From Gordonibacter sp. An230 (GTDB taxonomy: Bacteria; Actinomycetota; Coriobacteriia; Coriobacteriales; Eggerthellaceae), in the NCBI RefSeq assembly GCF_002159915.1, contig NZ_NFJP01000030.1, forward strand, positions 1 to 43,357: a stretch of 43,357 nucleotides of DNA, read 5' to 3'. Positions 1 through 8,472 of this stretch are shown here, in pieces. How positions within the stretch are numbered: position 1 is the stretch's first letter; each line of letters begins with the position of its first letter. The notes under the pieces are model-generated. The model saw only the letters and a list, made by a program, of their open reading frames with translations. It ran no database searches and had not been told where the DNA came from. The translations under genes were made by a program, and so were the position numbers.

Positions 1-78
1 GGCAGGGCGCTCATCACCAGCCTCGAGTGCGCCGCGGCGGGCCTGCGCGGCGAGACCGGCACGGTCATCACGAGGTAG
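1..78 (+). CDS. arcC: Carbamate kinase, C-terminal end (partial)
   Basis: Only the last 25 codons are in the window, ending at TAG 76-78. The peptide (…ALITSLECAAAGLRGETGT…) matches the C-terminal end typical of carbamate kinases, where an 'AIITSL' stretch precedes a Gly-rich 'G.AGT.I' end. Carbamate kinase transfers phosphate from carbamoyl phosphate to ADP, the ATP-yielding last step of the arginine deiminase pathway. The transporter that follows about 200 bp downstream fits such an operon. The call rests on a very short stretch plus context, so it is probable rather than certain. Confidence 0.65.
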   Translation, partial: GRALITSLECAAAGLRGETGTVITR

Positions 79-140
79 GCTGTTTTTGCGGCTTCGGATG
101 CCGGTCGCTGCAAAGCCGTCATTTGAAGTCGTTGATCTCG

Positions 141-170
141 CGGCGGCGCCTGCGTCGGCAGGCGTCGCCG
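141..170 (+). terminator. GC-rich hairpin between arcC and the transporter gene
   Basis: A 13-bp stem (141-153 with 158-170, one G-U pair) closes a GTCG tetraloop. No U-tract follows. It lies in the 199-bp gap between arcC and the YfcC-family gene, so it may be an intercistronic attenuator or processing/stability element rather than a full terminator. Confidence 0.4.
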
Positions 171-277
171 CTCTCAAGGTTATCGCGGGTCGCTCGGTTA
201 TGCTTCCGTCGATCCGTGTTGCAAATTCTCGTTCGCCAATCATATTCGCCTCGACTCCCTGAAAGGGGGAGGTTCGT

Positions 278-1888
278 ATGACCGAGAATGCAAAGCAAAA
301 AAGCAAGAAAAGGCGATCCGTATCGTCTTTCACCATTCTGTTGGCCATCTTGATCGTGTTGGCTTTGGTGACGGTTGCGATGTCTGCGGCCGGAGTCGAA
401 GGCGTCACGGGCGCGACGGTGGCCGACGTGGCGACGGCTCCCGTCAAGGGCTTCACCGACGCATTGCCCGTATGCCTGTTCGTCCTGATTCTGGGCGGGT
501 TTTTGGGCATCGTCGCCGAGACGGGCGCGCTCGACGCCGGCATCGCCGCGCTGGTGAGGAAGCTCAAGGGAAACGAGCTCGTGCTCATCCCCATCTTGAT
601 GTTCATCTTCTCCATCGGCGGCACAACCTACGGCATGCTCGAGGAGACGGTTCCGTTCTACCTGCTGCTTGCCGCGACGATGGTGGCAGCGGGTTTCGAC
701 AGCGTCGTTGGCGCTTCGGTCGTGCTGCTAGGCGCCGGTTGCGGAGTGCTCGGCTCGACGGTGAACCCGTTCGCCGTCGGAGCGGCCGTTGACTCGTTGA
801 GCTCGTCGGGCATCGAGGTCAACCAAGGCGTCATCATCATGCTCGGGGTCATTTTGTGGCTCGTGTCGCTGGCTATCTCCATCGTCTATGTCATGCGCTA
901 CGCGAAGAAGGTCAAGGCGGACAAAGGGTCGACCATCCTGTCGCTGCAGGAGCGCCAAGCTATGGAAGCCGAGTTCGGCGAGGGGCGCCAGGAGACCGAA
1001 GCCGCCGAGGCTCGCCCGAACGAGAGGCTCATGTCGGGACGTCAGAAAGCGGCGCTCTCGGTGTTCGCCCTTACGTTCGTGGTCATGATCGTCGGGTTCA
1101 TTCCATGGAACGACTTCGGCGTGAGCGTGTTCGACGCGGGCGCAGTCACCGAAGAGGTCACCGAAGAGGTTTCTGGCGAGGACATCTCGGCGGTGTGGGC
1201 CGATGCCGAGGGCAGCGACCTGGCCTTCGACGGCGAAGCGTCCGGCACCGTGACCGCCGAGGAGCAGGTGTCCGGCGGATGGTCGGCGTTTCTGACTGAC
1301 GTTCCGCTCGGATCGTGGTACTTCGACGAGGCCTCCACGTGGTTCTTGTTGATGGCCATCGTCATCGGGCTCATCGGGGGCGTGTCAGAGAGCCGCTTCG
1401 TCAAGGCGTTCGTCAACGGCGCCGCCGACATGATGAGCGTCGTGCTGATCATCGCCATGGCGCGTTCCATCACGGTGCTCATGGGGGAGACGGGTCTTGA
1501 CCTGTGGATCCTTGAGAACGCCGCGAACGCGCTGAAGGGTTTGTCCGCGGTCGTGTTCGCGCCGCTGTCGTTTTTGCTCTACATCGTGCTGTCGTTCCTC
1601 ATCCCGTCATCGTCCGGCATGGCCACGGTGTCGATGCCCATCATGGGACCCCTTGCCGACTCGCTTGGCTTCTCGCCTGACGTCATGATCATGGTGTTCA
1701 GCGCCGGCAGCGGTCTGGTGAACCTGTTCACTCCGACGAGCGGAGCCATCATGGGCGGACTGGCGCTTGCGAAGGTTGAGTACTCCACCTGGCTGAAGTT
1801 CGGCGCGAAGCTGTTCGTCATCTTGGGCGTCGTATGCGTGGTCGTCTTGACGGCGGCGATGATCCTCGTTCCGGGAGCCGCCGGATAG
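278..1888 (+). CDS. YfcC-family transporter, probable arginine/ornithine antiporter
   Basis: This is a 536-residue polytopic membrane protein of the YfcC/DcuC-like family. Family landmarks visible are 'LFVLILGGFLGI', 'ETGALDAGIAALV', 'GGTTYGMLEETVPFY' and 'LGAGCGVLGSTVNPFA'. A strong ribosome binding site (AAAGGGGGAGG) precedes ATG 278. Streptococcal ArcD arginine/ornithine exchangers belong to this family, and the gene follows an arcC end, so import of arginine in exchange for ornithine is a reasonable inference; the substrate is not proven by sequence. An acidic hydrophilic insertion of roughly 45 residues (about 288-335, rich in Glu, Val and Ala) sits between two membrane blocks and is longer than I expect for the family. 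Confidence 0.8.
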   Translation: MTENAKQKSKKRRSVSSFTILLAILIVLALVTVAMSAAGVEGVTGATVADVATAPVKGFTDALPVCLFVLILGGFLGIVAETGALDAGIAALVRKLKGNELVLIPILMFIFSIGGTTYGMLEETVPFYLLLAATMVAAGFDSVVGASVVLLGAGCGVLGSTVNPFAVGAAVDSLSSSGIEVNQGVIIMLGVILWLVSLAISIVYVMRYAKKVKADKGSTILSLQERQAMEAEFGEGRQETEAAEARPNERLMSGRQKAALSVFALTFVVMIVGFIPWNDFGVSVFDAGAVTEEVTEEVSGEDISAVWADAEGSDLAFDGEASGTVTAEEQVSGGWSAFLTDVPLGSWYFDEASTWFLLMAIVIGLIGGVSESRFVKAFVNGAADMMSVVLIIAMARSITVLMGETGLDLWILENAANALKGLSAVVFAPLSFLLYIVLSFLIPSSSGMATVSMPIMGPLADSLGFSPDVMIMVFSAGSGLVNLFTPTSGAIMGGLALAKVEYSTWLKFGAKLFVILGVVCVVVLTAAMILVPGAAG

Positions 1889-1946
1889 CCGGGGCTTTCG
1901 TGCGCGCGGGTCGGGGTAGCGGCGCGCACGCACGAGGATACGCTTG

Positions 1947-1990
1947 AAAAAAAGGGGGGGGGCTGTCTTGCGGCGGCCCCCTCTCTCTTG
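1947..1990 (-). terminator. Rho-independent terminator (bidirectional)
   Basis: An 8-bp G/C stem (1958-1965 with 1974-1981, one G-U pair) is flanked by seven A on the left and CTCTCTCTT on the right. Read on the minus strand it ends in a run of seven T, which suits the acetyltransferase gene ending at 2036. Read on the plus strand it can also serve the YfcC-family gene. The G side is a nine-G run. Confidence 0.75.
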
Positions 1991-2035
1991 TCTCGTCGGC
2001 GCGGATGCGGCGAATCGCGCGGTGTTTCCTTGTCG

Positions 2036-2476
2036 TCAGAGACGCTTGCGCATCCACACGTGCTCGACGTGCTCGTCGAGCTCCACGGGGCCGTACTGCT
2101 CGTAGCCGGCTCGCTCGTAGAAGCTTGCGGCGCGGCATTGGGCGTGCAAGCGCATAGCGACGGCGCCCCTTTCGCGGGCGATGCGCTCGGCTTCGGCCAG
2201 AAGGAGCGCGCCGAAGCCGCTACGACGCGCCTCGGGCAGCACGGCCAAGCGACCGAACACCCAGCGTCCGTTCGCCTTCGCGTCGGGATCGTCAGGATCG
2301 GGGAACGTCCGTGCGCAGCCTGCGAGACGGTCCTCCGCATACAGCGTCAGATGGATAGTGGAGGGGTCGGCATCGGTTTCGTCGAACTCGTATTCGAACC
2401 CTTGCTCCTCCACGAACACGCGCTCGCGCACGAGCCGCGCGCCCTCGAAGTCGTCGCATTCGATGCGCACAGCCAT
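2036..2476 (-). CDS. GNAT-family N-acetyltransferase (ElaA/YjcF-like)
   Basis: A 146-residue single-domain GNAT protein. The N-terminal 'RVFVEEQGFEYEFDETDAD' resembles the ElaA/YjcF subgroup. The acetyl-CoA pyrophosphate-binding loop is visible as 'RRSGFG' after 'FGRLAVLPEA', and 'FYERAGY' is the usual motif B end. The start at 2476 is backed by AAGGAAAGGTGG on the minus strand. Family members transfer an acetyl group from acetyl-CoA to a small molecule or protein amine; the substrate cannot be read from sequence. It stands alone, convergent with the transporter and divergent from argS. Confidence 0.8.
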   Translation of the reverse strand: MAVRIECDDFEGARLVRERVFVEEQGFEYEFDETDADPSTIHLTLYAEDRLAGCARTFPDPDDPDAKANGRWVFGRLAVLPEARRSGFGALLLAEAERIARERGAVAMRLHAQCRAASFYERAGYEQYGPVELDEHVEHVWMRKRL

Positions 2477-2639
2477 GGCCCGCCACCTTTCCTTATCGTC
2501 TTTGCCTAAGGGGCCACGATATCATGAAAACGCGCAACGGTCATCTTCTTTCGCGAGGTCGTGTGGACGTTTTCTGCATAACGGGTCCGCGTGCGACCCG
2601 TTTGGGCCGCACCTTCGTTCCGCACGGCCGAAAAAATGG

Positions 2640-2653
2640 TAGAATCATATAAT
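2640..2653 (+). promoter_or_regulatory. Putative argS promoter (-10 region)
   Basis: A consensus TATAAT lies at 2648-2653, 43 bases before the argS ATG. An overlapping TAGAAT at 2640-2645 is preceded by TGG (extended -10). No good -35 box is visible for either. Confidence 0.4.
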
Positions 2654-2696
2654 CTGTAGGGAATCGCACGAGGTTTGCCGGATAGGAAGATGCGCA

Positions 2697-4424
2697 ATGC
2701 AAATTCGCGAACAACTTGAACAGCTGATCGATGCGGCCGTGGCGGCTGCGCGCGAGGACGGGACGCTTTCGCTCGACGAAGCACCGCAAGCGGCGCTCGA
2801 ACGTCCGCGCGACGAGGGCAACGGCGACTGGGCGTCCACCGTTGCGATGCGCTCGGCCAGGCTCGCCAAGAAGAACCCGCGCGAGATCGCCCAGGCCATC
2901 GTCGACCATCTGCCCGAGAACGATCTTATTCAGTCGGTCGAGATCGCTGGCCCCGGCTTCATCAACATACGCCTGAATCCAGCCGCGCTCCAAAGCGTGG
3001 TTGCCGCCGTCCGCACCGAGAAGGGCGACTTCGGTCGCGGAACCATTCCCGAGGGCGAGCGCAAGATCAACCTCGAGTACATCTCGGCCAACCCCACCGG
3101 CCCCATGCACGTGGGCCATGGCCGCTGGGCCGCGCTCGGCGACGCCACGGCGCGCGTCATGCGCCATGCCGGCTACGACGTGTACGAGGAGTTCTACATC
3201 AACGATCACGGCACCCAGATGGACAACTTCGGCGAGTCGGTGGCCGTGCGCTACCAGCAGCTGCTCGGCCGCGATGTGGAGATGCCCGAAGCCTGCTATG
3301 CCGGCGCGTACGTGAAGGACATCGCTCAGGCCATCATCGACGAAGACGGCGACAAGTGGCTCGATGCCGACCCGACCGAGCGCATGGAGAACTTCCGCGA
3401 GCGCGCCTACGCCTACGAACTGGCCGAGCAGCACCGCGTGACCGAGCGCTTCGGCACGACGTTCGACTGCTGGTTCAGCGAGCGCAGCCTCTACGAGCCC
3501 GACGAGAACGGCGAGAGCGCCGTCGACCGCAGCCTTGCGGCCATGGACGAGAAGGGCTACATCTACGTCGAGGACGGCGCCACCTGGTTCAAGTCGAGCG
3601 CGTTCGGCGACGAGAAGGACCGCGTGCTCATCAAGGCCAACGGCGAGATGACGTACTTCATGAGCGACGTGGCGTATCACTACAACAAGATGGAGCGCGG
3701 TTTCGACCACCTCATCAACATCTGGGGCGCCGACCACCACGGCTACATCGCCCGCTGCGAGGCCATGCTCGCCGCCTGGGGTTGGCCCGGCGCGCTTGAG
3801 ATCATGCTCGGCCAGCTGGTGAACCTGTTCCGCGATGGCGAGGCCGTGCGCATGTCAAAGCGCACGGGCGAGATGATCACGTTCGAGGAGCTCATCGACG
3901 AGGTGGGCGTGGACGCGACCCGCTACCTCATGCTGGCGAAGTCCTCCGACCAGCCCATCGACTTCGACATCGAGGTGGCGAAGAAGAAGGACGCGTCGAA
4001 CCCGGTGTACTACGTGCAGTACGCGCACGCGCGCATCTGCTCGATCCTGCGCAAGGCAGCCGACCCCGCCGACGCCGCGGCCGCCGAGGCCGGCGAGATG
4101 AGCATGGACGAGCTGGCCGCCAAGGTGATCCCGGAGGGCGTGGACCTCTCGCCCCTCACGCACGAGTCCGAGCTCGCGCTCATGCGCAAGATGGACGACT
4201 TCGGACCGCTCGTGGCCCAGGCCGCACGCGACCGCGCCGCGTTCCGTCTCACGCACTACGCGCAGGATCTTGCGGCGCTGTTCCATTCGTTCTACACGAA
4301 CTGCCACGTCATCGGCGAGGAGCCGGCGCTGCGCGATGCGCGCCTGGCGCTCGTGGATGCCGCCCGCATCGTGCTGGCCACGACGCTGGGCCTTTTGGGC
4401 GTGAGCGCGCCTGCGAAGATGTAG
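2697..4424 (+). CDS. argS: Arginyl-tRNA synthetase
   Basis: This 575-residue class I synthetase charges tRNA-Arg with arginine using ATP in the cytoplasm. The N-terminal additional domain is followed by the HIGH-like motif HVGH at residues 138-141 within 'ANPTGPMHVGHGRWAALGD'. The KMSKS-equivalent is MSKRTG at 386-391. The DALR anticodon-binding domain begins near 'YVQYAHARICSIL', and the protein ends with the family-typical '…LLGVSAPAKM'. Length is normal. ATG 2697 is preceded by AGGAAG; another ATG seven bases upstream (2690) is out of frame. A hairpin terminator follows at 4457-4491, so the gene appears monocistronic. Confidence 0.97.
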   Translation: MQIREQLEQLIDAAVAAAREDGTLSLDEAPQAALERPRDEGNGDWASTVAMRSARLAKKNPREIAQAIVDHLPENDLIQSVEIAGPGFINIRLNPAALQSVVAAVRTEKGDFGRGTIPEGERKINLEYISANPTGPMHVGHGRWAALGDATARVMRHAGYDVYEEFYINDHGTQMDNFGESVAVRYQQLLGRDVEMPEACYAGAYVKDIAQAIIDEDGDKWLDADPTERMENFRERAYAYELAEQHRVTERFGTTFDCWFSERSLYEPDENGESAVDRSLAAMDEKGYIYVEDGATWFKSSAFGDEKDRVLIKANGEMTYFMSDVAYHYNKMERGFDHLINIWGADHHGYIARCEAMLAAWGWPGALEIMLGQLVNLFRDGEAVRMSKRTGEMITFEELIDEVGVDATRYLMLAKSSDQPIDFDIEVAKKKDASNPVYYVQYAHARICSILRKAADPADAAAAEAGEMSMDELAAKVIPEGVDLSPLTHESELALMRKMDDFGPLVAQAARDRAAFRLTHYAQDLAALFHSFYTNCHVIGEEPALRDARLALVDAARIVLATTLGLLGVSAPAKM

Positions 4425-4456
4425 CGCCTTCCAAGATAAGAGCGTATGGATCGTTG

Positions 4457-4491
4457 CAGAGCCGTGACTCTTGCCAAAGGGTCCGGCTCTG
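4457..4491 (+). terminator. Hairpin downstream of argS
   Basis: CAGAGCCG (4457-4464) pairs with CGGCTCTG (4484-4491), and GACTCTT (4466-4472) pairs with AAGGGTC (4477-4483) around a GCCA loop, giving a 15-bp stem with one bulged T. TTCCGTT follows, a weak U-rich tail. A second, weaker inverted repeat (AGGAGGC 4501-4507 with GCCTCCT 4537-4543) comes just after. Confidence 0.55.
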
Positions 4492-4658
4492 TTCCGTTGC
4501 AGGAGGCGTTTTCTTTCAGAAGACCCGTTTTCGAGGGCCTCCTAGCCTCTTCGCTCAATACGCGCTGCCTGGGGGGTGAGGGAAAGCTGCGAAAGGACGG
4601 GCCGCTCGAGGGCGTTGCGCGTGAGATGGCGGCGGCTGCGTTCTATCCTCCGGCGCGC

Positions 4659-6704
4659 CTACACGTTGTCCTCGAGGTCGACTTGCATGAGGAAGACGTT
4701 CTCGCGGAGGCGTTTGTACGACGAGCGGCACAGATCGCCCTCTTCGTAGCGTGCCTGTATCTGCTCGAGTTCGAGGCGCAATCCGAGCCGTTCGATGTCC
4801 ACCGCCTTGTCGACCGTGGTGGTGATCGCGGTGATGGAGGGGTTCGATCTACGGAGGTTGCGGGCTGTGCGTTGGTACTCCAGGAGGAGCGCGCTCACGT
4901 CCTCGGTGGGGAAGCTGGTCTCCGAAGAGGCCAAAAGCGCGCTCAGCCATTCGGAGACGTGGTCGGCGCAGCGGATCTGCAGATCGCGGGAGGCTTGCCT
5001 GCGCTCGGTCACGCCTTTGCCGGGCAATCCAGGCGCGAGGCGGTGCAATCCTGCGCGCACGAGCGCGCGCAGCCTTAACAGGAGGTTCTGTAGCGACCAG
5101 CGGCCGTGGTGGTGCAGCAGCATGTTCTCGATATGGTCGAGCCGGCTGAGATGGCGGTAGCCCACGATGGGGTGGACGTCTTCGTTCTCGATGAGCTTTG
5201 CGACGAAGTCTTGCTCCCAGTGCAGGGCCTGCACGCGAAGCGCCGTGTTCGGCTCGTCTTCGATGTCGTTGGTGCTCTTGATGCGCGCTATGCGCTGGTT
5301 GTAGGAGCGCAGCACAAGCTGCGTGGCCGCGCGCGTCTCGGGCGTTTGCCTCGAAGAGAGCTCTCCGATGACCGTGCGCAGGATCTCCAGGCTCACGGCC
5401 GTCTCGTCGCAGCGTATGTCCTCGTCGGTGGCCCCTCTTTTCGGGGCCAGGAGGGGCACGACGAACGTTGCCAGAAGCAGCGTGACCACGATGACGCCGC
5501 ATGCGAGGAAGATGACGAGGTCGCGTTGGGGGAAGGGGCTCACCATGCCCGTATCGGTGGGCAGATACAGTGGAATGGTGAGCATGACGGCGAGGGTGAT
5601 GGTCCCCTTCGGGCCGGCGAGGGCCATCGTCAGCGCGGAACGCGCGTCCGCCGACCAGCTCGGCCGCGCGCCGTCTGCGCTCGAACGTCCATGGACCCGC
5701 TCGACCCCGAGCAGCCACAGGAAGCGCACGGCCAGGTAGATGGCCGTGATTAGAAGGATGACCCCGATGAGGAAGCCGTTGTCGAAGCTCGCGTCCTCCC
5801 ACGTGTGCTGCATGGCGCGAGGCAGTTGCGTGCCGAGCAGCACGAACACCACGCCGTTGAGCGCGAATGACACGACGCGCCATACGCTTGCCGACACGAT
5901 GTTCATGCGCGAGATGGACGGACCGACGGCGCGGGGCGAGATGACGTTCACCAGACCGGCGGCTACGACGGCGAGGATGCCGCTCGAGCCAGCCGCGTTC
6001 GCGGCGAGGTACACGATGAAGGGCGTGAACAACTCGAACAGCACGTGGAACGTCGTGTTCTCCAACCCCCACGAACGGACCCTGCGCACGAGGAAGTTGC
6101 CCAGGTAGCCCAGGGCAAGCCCTATGAGGATGCCCCCGAAGAAGCTGAACAGGAAGTCTGCGGCCGCATCGGCGAGGGAGAACGAGCTGGTGATGGCCGC
6201 AGCGAGCGCGAATTGGAACGCGACGATGCCCGAGGCGTCGTTGATGAGGGATTCGCCCTCAAGGATGCTCTTCGCGCGGGGCGAGAGGTCGGTTTCCTTT
6301 GACAGCGAAGCCACGGCGACGGCGTCGGTGGGGCCGAGCGCCGCGCCCAAGGCGATGGCGGTGGCCAGGCCGATGGCGGGGATCACCCAGTTCACGGCGA
6401 ATCCGATGATGAACGCTGCGACGACGACGAACACGACCGCGAGCGAGAGCACCGGTCTGCGGTTCCTCCACAGGGCCGCCTTGTCGACGTTCTTCGCCTC
6501 GTCGAAAAGAAGCGGCGCGATGAACAGCACGAGGAACAGCTCCGGGTCGAGCTGGATGCTGATCTGGCGCTGCGCGAGAAGCGCGATGCCCAAGCCGAGG
6601 ACGATCTGGATGAGCGGAGAGGACACCTTGGGAACGAGCTGGTCGATGACCGAGGAAAGCAAGACGGCGGCCAACAAGAGCAAGGCGAGCATAAGCGCTT
6701 CCAA
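4659..6704 (-). CDS. CPA1-family Na+/H+ (cation/proton) antiporter
   Basis: About 681 residues. The first ~415 residues are a dozen hydrophobic helices and carry the CPA1 signature 'GESLINDASGIVAF', with the acidic residue used in cation/proton exchange. The remaining ~260 residues are a hydrophilic, helix-rich cytoplasmic tail with many Arg, Glu and Leu, plausibly regulatory. I place the start at TTG 6704 because AGGAGA (6712-6717) is exactly seven bases upstream. ATG 6692 is a possible alternative, but its spacing is poor. The ATG at 6776 lies upstream of the ribosome binding site and is unlikely. The family exports Na+ (or K+) for protons to hold cytoplasmic pH. A possible -10 (TACAAT, 6741-6746) lies upstream. 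Confidence 0.88.
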   Translation of the reverse strand: MEALMLALLLLAAVLLSSVIDQLVPKVSSPLIQIVLGLGIALLAQRQISIQLDPELFLVLFIAPLLFDEAKNVDKAALWRNRRPVLSLAVVFVVVAAFIIGFAVNWVIPAIGLATAIALGAALGPTDAVAVASLSKETDLSPRAKSILEGESLINDASGIVAFQFALAAAITSSFSLADAAADFLFSFFGGILIGLALGYLGNFLVRRVRSWGLENTTFHVLFELFTPFIVYLAANAAGSSGILAVVAAGLVNVISPRAVGPSISRMNIVSASVWRVVSFALNGVVFVLLGTQLPRAMQHTWEDASFDNGFLIGVILLITAIYLAVRFLWLLGVERVHGRSSADGARPSWSADARSALTMALAGPKGTITLAVMLTIPLYLPTDTGMVSPFPQRDLVIFLACGVIVVTLLLATFVVPLLAPKRGATDEDIRCDETAVSLEILRTVIGELSSRQTPETRAATQLVLRSYNQRIARIKSTNDIEDEPNTALRVQALHWEQDFVAKLIENEDVHPIVGYRHLSRLDHIENMLLHHHGRWSLQNLLLRLRALVRAGLHRLAPGLPGKGVTERRQASRDLQIRCADHVSEWLSALLASSETSFPTEDVSALLLEYQRTARNLRRSNPSITAITTTVDKAVDIERLGLRLELEQIQARYEEGDLCRSSYKRLRENVFLMQVDLEDNV

Positions 6705-6985
6705 AGATCGTTCTCCTTTCGGGTGCGGTTGGCGACCTTTATTGTATCCGATCCCTCGGGCTGGTTCGAGGCGCATGCGAAGGATGTCGGGAGGGCGTTT
6801 CCCGCTTGGACGAGAGAGCGAAGGTTCGCTCGGCCCTCTTTTCGTTCATGGACCGTCCAAAGGCGATGGGGGAGCGGGCCTGCTGGCGCGGCGAAGCGCA
6901 ACACGGCGCCTTTTCCGCTGCTGATGCGGGGGGCTCGCGCAGCGTCGCCTGCGGGCGCGGCGAGAAGAGGAGGGCGACCCGCCTC
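6705..6985. other. Intergenic region, no gene seen
   Basis: This lies between the antiporter start and the kinase operon end, both on the minus strand. It holds the antiporter ribosome binding site and a possible -10 box at 6741-6746. Open frames here lack a ribosome binding site, family motifs and the G/C-rich third positions of the neighbouring genes. Confidence 0.5.
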
Positions 6986-7028
6986 GCCGTCGCGCCCGTC
7001 TCGCTCTTCCAGAGACGGGCGCGACGGC
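6986..7028 (-). terminator. 17-bp perfect hairpin after the kinase operon
   Basis: 6986-7002 pairs perfectly with 7012-7028 around a nine-base loop, 20 bp past the stop of the histidine kinase gene. There is no U-tract on either strand. Position and strength suggest a transcript end for the response regulator-kinase operon. Confidence 0.55.
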
Positions 7029-7048
7029 ATAGGGAGAGCGCCCCGGCG

Positions 7049-8470
7049 CTAGGCGATCGGCAGCGACAGCTCCACGGAGAACCCCTGGCCCTGCTCGCTG
7101 TCGAGCGAGAGCTCGCCGCCGTGCGCTCGGGCGATGCGGTCCACGAGCACAAGGCCAAGACCGTGCTCCTCGCCGTACGATCCCGCTGCGCTGCGCGCGG
7201 TTCGTGCGCGGGCGAGCCGGGCCCTGAGTTCGGTCAGCTCCTCGGCGGACGCGCCCGCGCCGTCGTCGGCCACGCCGATGATCGCGCGCTCGCCTTGCGT
7301 ACGCAGCGTCACCCGCACGCAGCAGCCTTCCTCGTTGTGCAGCCGCGCGTTCGCGATGGCGTTCTCGACCGCGCGCTCGAGCAGGCGCTCGTCGGCCAGC
7401 ACGACGGCGTCTAGCGCGTTTTCGTTCAAGTCGAGCTCGAGGGGGTGAAGCTCGTCGAGGCCGCTGTTCGCATGGGCGGCCACCACGCTGCGCAGAAGGC
7501 GCGGCAGGTGGATGCGCTCGAGGTCGAGCGGCTGCATGTCGTAATCGAGCTTTGAGGCGGTGTTGAGATCGGTGACCAGGTCCTTGATCCTGAGCCCTTG
7601 CGCGCGGATCACCTGGGCGCTCGACCGTGCGCTCCCGCTCGCGTCCTCGTCCGCTGCGATGGCGTCGGCGTAGCCGAGTATCATCGACAGCGGCGTGCGA
7701 ATGTCGTGGGACACGCCGCGGATCCAGTTTGCGCGAGCGGCGTCCTTCTGCTCGATGATGCCGCTCGCTTCGGTGATTCGCTGGCCGATCTCGCGCAGAT
7801 CGCCTTTCAGGCTCAGTTCGGCCGCGCGACCCTCGGACAGGGCGTCGAGCGCCTCGACGATGGGCCCTACTGCGTTTTGCGTGCGTCGGCGCGCGACCGC
7901 GTAGATGACGAACAGGATGCCGAGGTCGACTGCGAGCACGAGGAGCACGTACAGCGGCAGGTTGACGATGAAGGAGGCGGGGTAGGTGAAGCTTTCGTGC
8001 CAGAACTCGCCTTTGGGGAATCCCACGACGAGCAGCCCGTCGTCACGATCCCAGAAAAACGCCGGATAGTCGGCCACCTCTGCGTAGTGGGCGGCCATGG
8101 CGACATCGTTGGGGGAGAAGGCGCGTGGCACCTCGTCGGGAACGCGTTGCGACCAGGAAACGGAGCCGCTTCCGTCCACGAGAAGCGCCCAGGCGCTGCG
8201 TTCGTCGAGGATCTTCGCGCCGTCTTCGGCGAGCGTCCATGTCCCGTCCTCCCCGCGCGAGAGCGCGGCGTCCACGGTGCGCACCACGGCGGAAGGCGAG
8301 CCCTCGCTGAAGTGCGCGTCCGACTCGTGGTAGGCGACGACGACGTATAGGAAGAGGTCTACCGCCACGACAAGGAGCGTGAGCGATGCGAACACGAGCA
8401 GCTGTTTCGTAAAGAACCGCGCGAAGCTCGGCGTGCTCGCGCGTCTTCTCGCCCTTGTCCTCCGCGCCAT
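7049..8470 (-). CDS. Sensor histidine kinase
   Basis: About 473 residues. TM1 (about 22-46) and TM2 (about 168-193) enclose a ~120-residue extracytoplasmic sensor domain. A linker leads to the H-box 'GVSHDIRTPL' with phospho-acceptor His255, then the N-box 'ENAIANARLHN', the G1 box 'DDGAG' and a Gly-rich G2 ('EEHGLGLVLV'). The start at ATG 8470 is chosen because the regulator's stop codon ends at 8473, leaving only two bases between the genes; the upstream extension of the frame lies inside the regulator gene. The protein should autophosphorylate and pass phosphate to the adjacent regulator. It faces a BceAB-like ABC exporter, so sensing of an antimicrobial peptide or cell-envelope stress is plausible, but the sensor domain is not the short loop of BceS-type kinases. 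Confidence 0.9.
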   Translation of the reverse strand: MARRTRARRRASTPSFARFFTKQLLVFASLTLLVVAVDLFLYVVVAYHESDAHFSEGSPSAVVRTVDAALSRGEDGTWTLAEDGAKILDERSAWALLVDGSGSVSWSQRVPDEVPRAFSPNDVAMAAHYAEVADYPAFFWDRDDGLLVVGFPKGEFWHESFTYPASFIVNLPLYVLLVLAVDLGILFVIYAVARRRTQNAVGPIVEALDALSEGRAAELSLKGDLREIGQRITEASGIIEQKDAARANWIRGVSHDIRTPLSMILGYADAIAADEDASGSARSSAQVIRAQGLRIKDLVTDLNTASKLDYDMQPLDLERIHLPRLLRSVVAAHANSGLDELHPLELDLNENALDAVVLADERLLERAVENAIANARLHNEEGCCVRVTLRTQGERAIIGVADDGAGASAEELTELRARLARARTARSAAGSYGEEHGLGLVLVDRIARAHGGELSLDSEQGQGFSVELSLPIA

Positions 8471-8472
8471 GG

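Noticed and set aside
6705-6776. Antiporter start at ATG 6776
   Set aside because: It lies upstream of the AGGAGA that is ideally spaced for TTG 6704, and the extra residues are hydrophilic and unlike the family.
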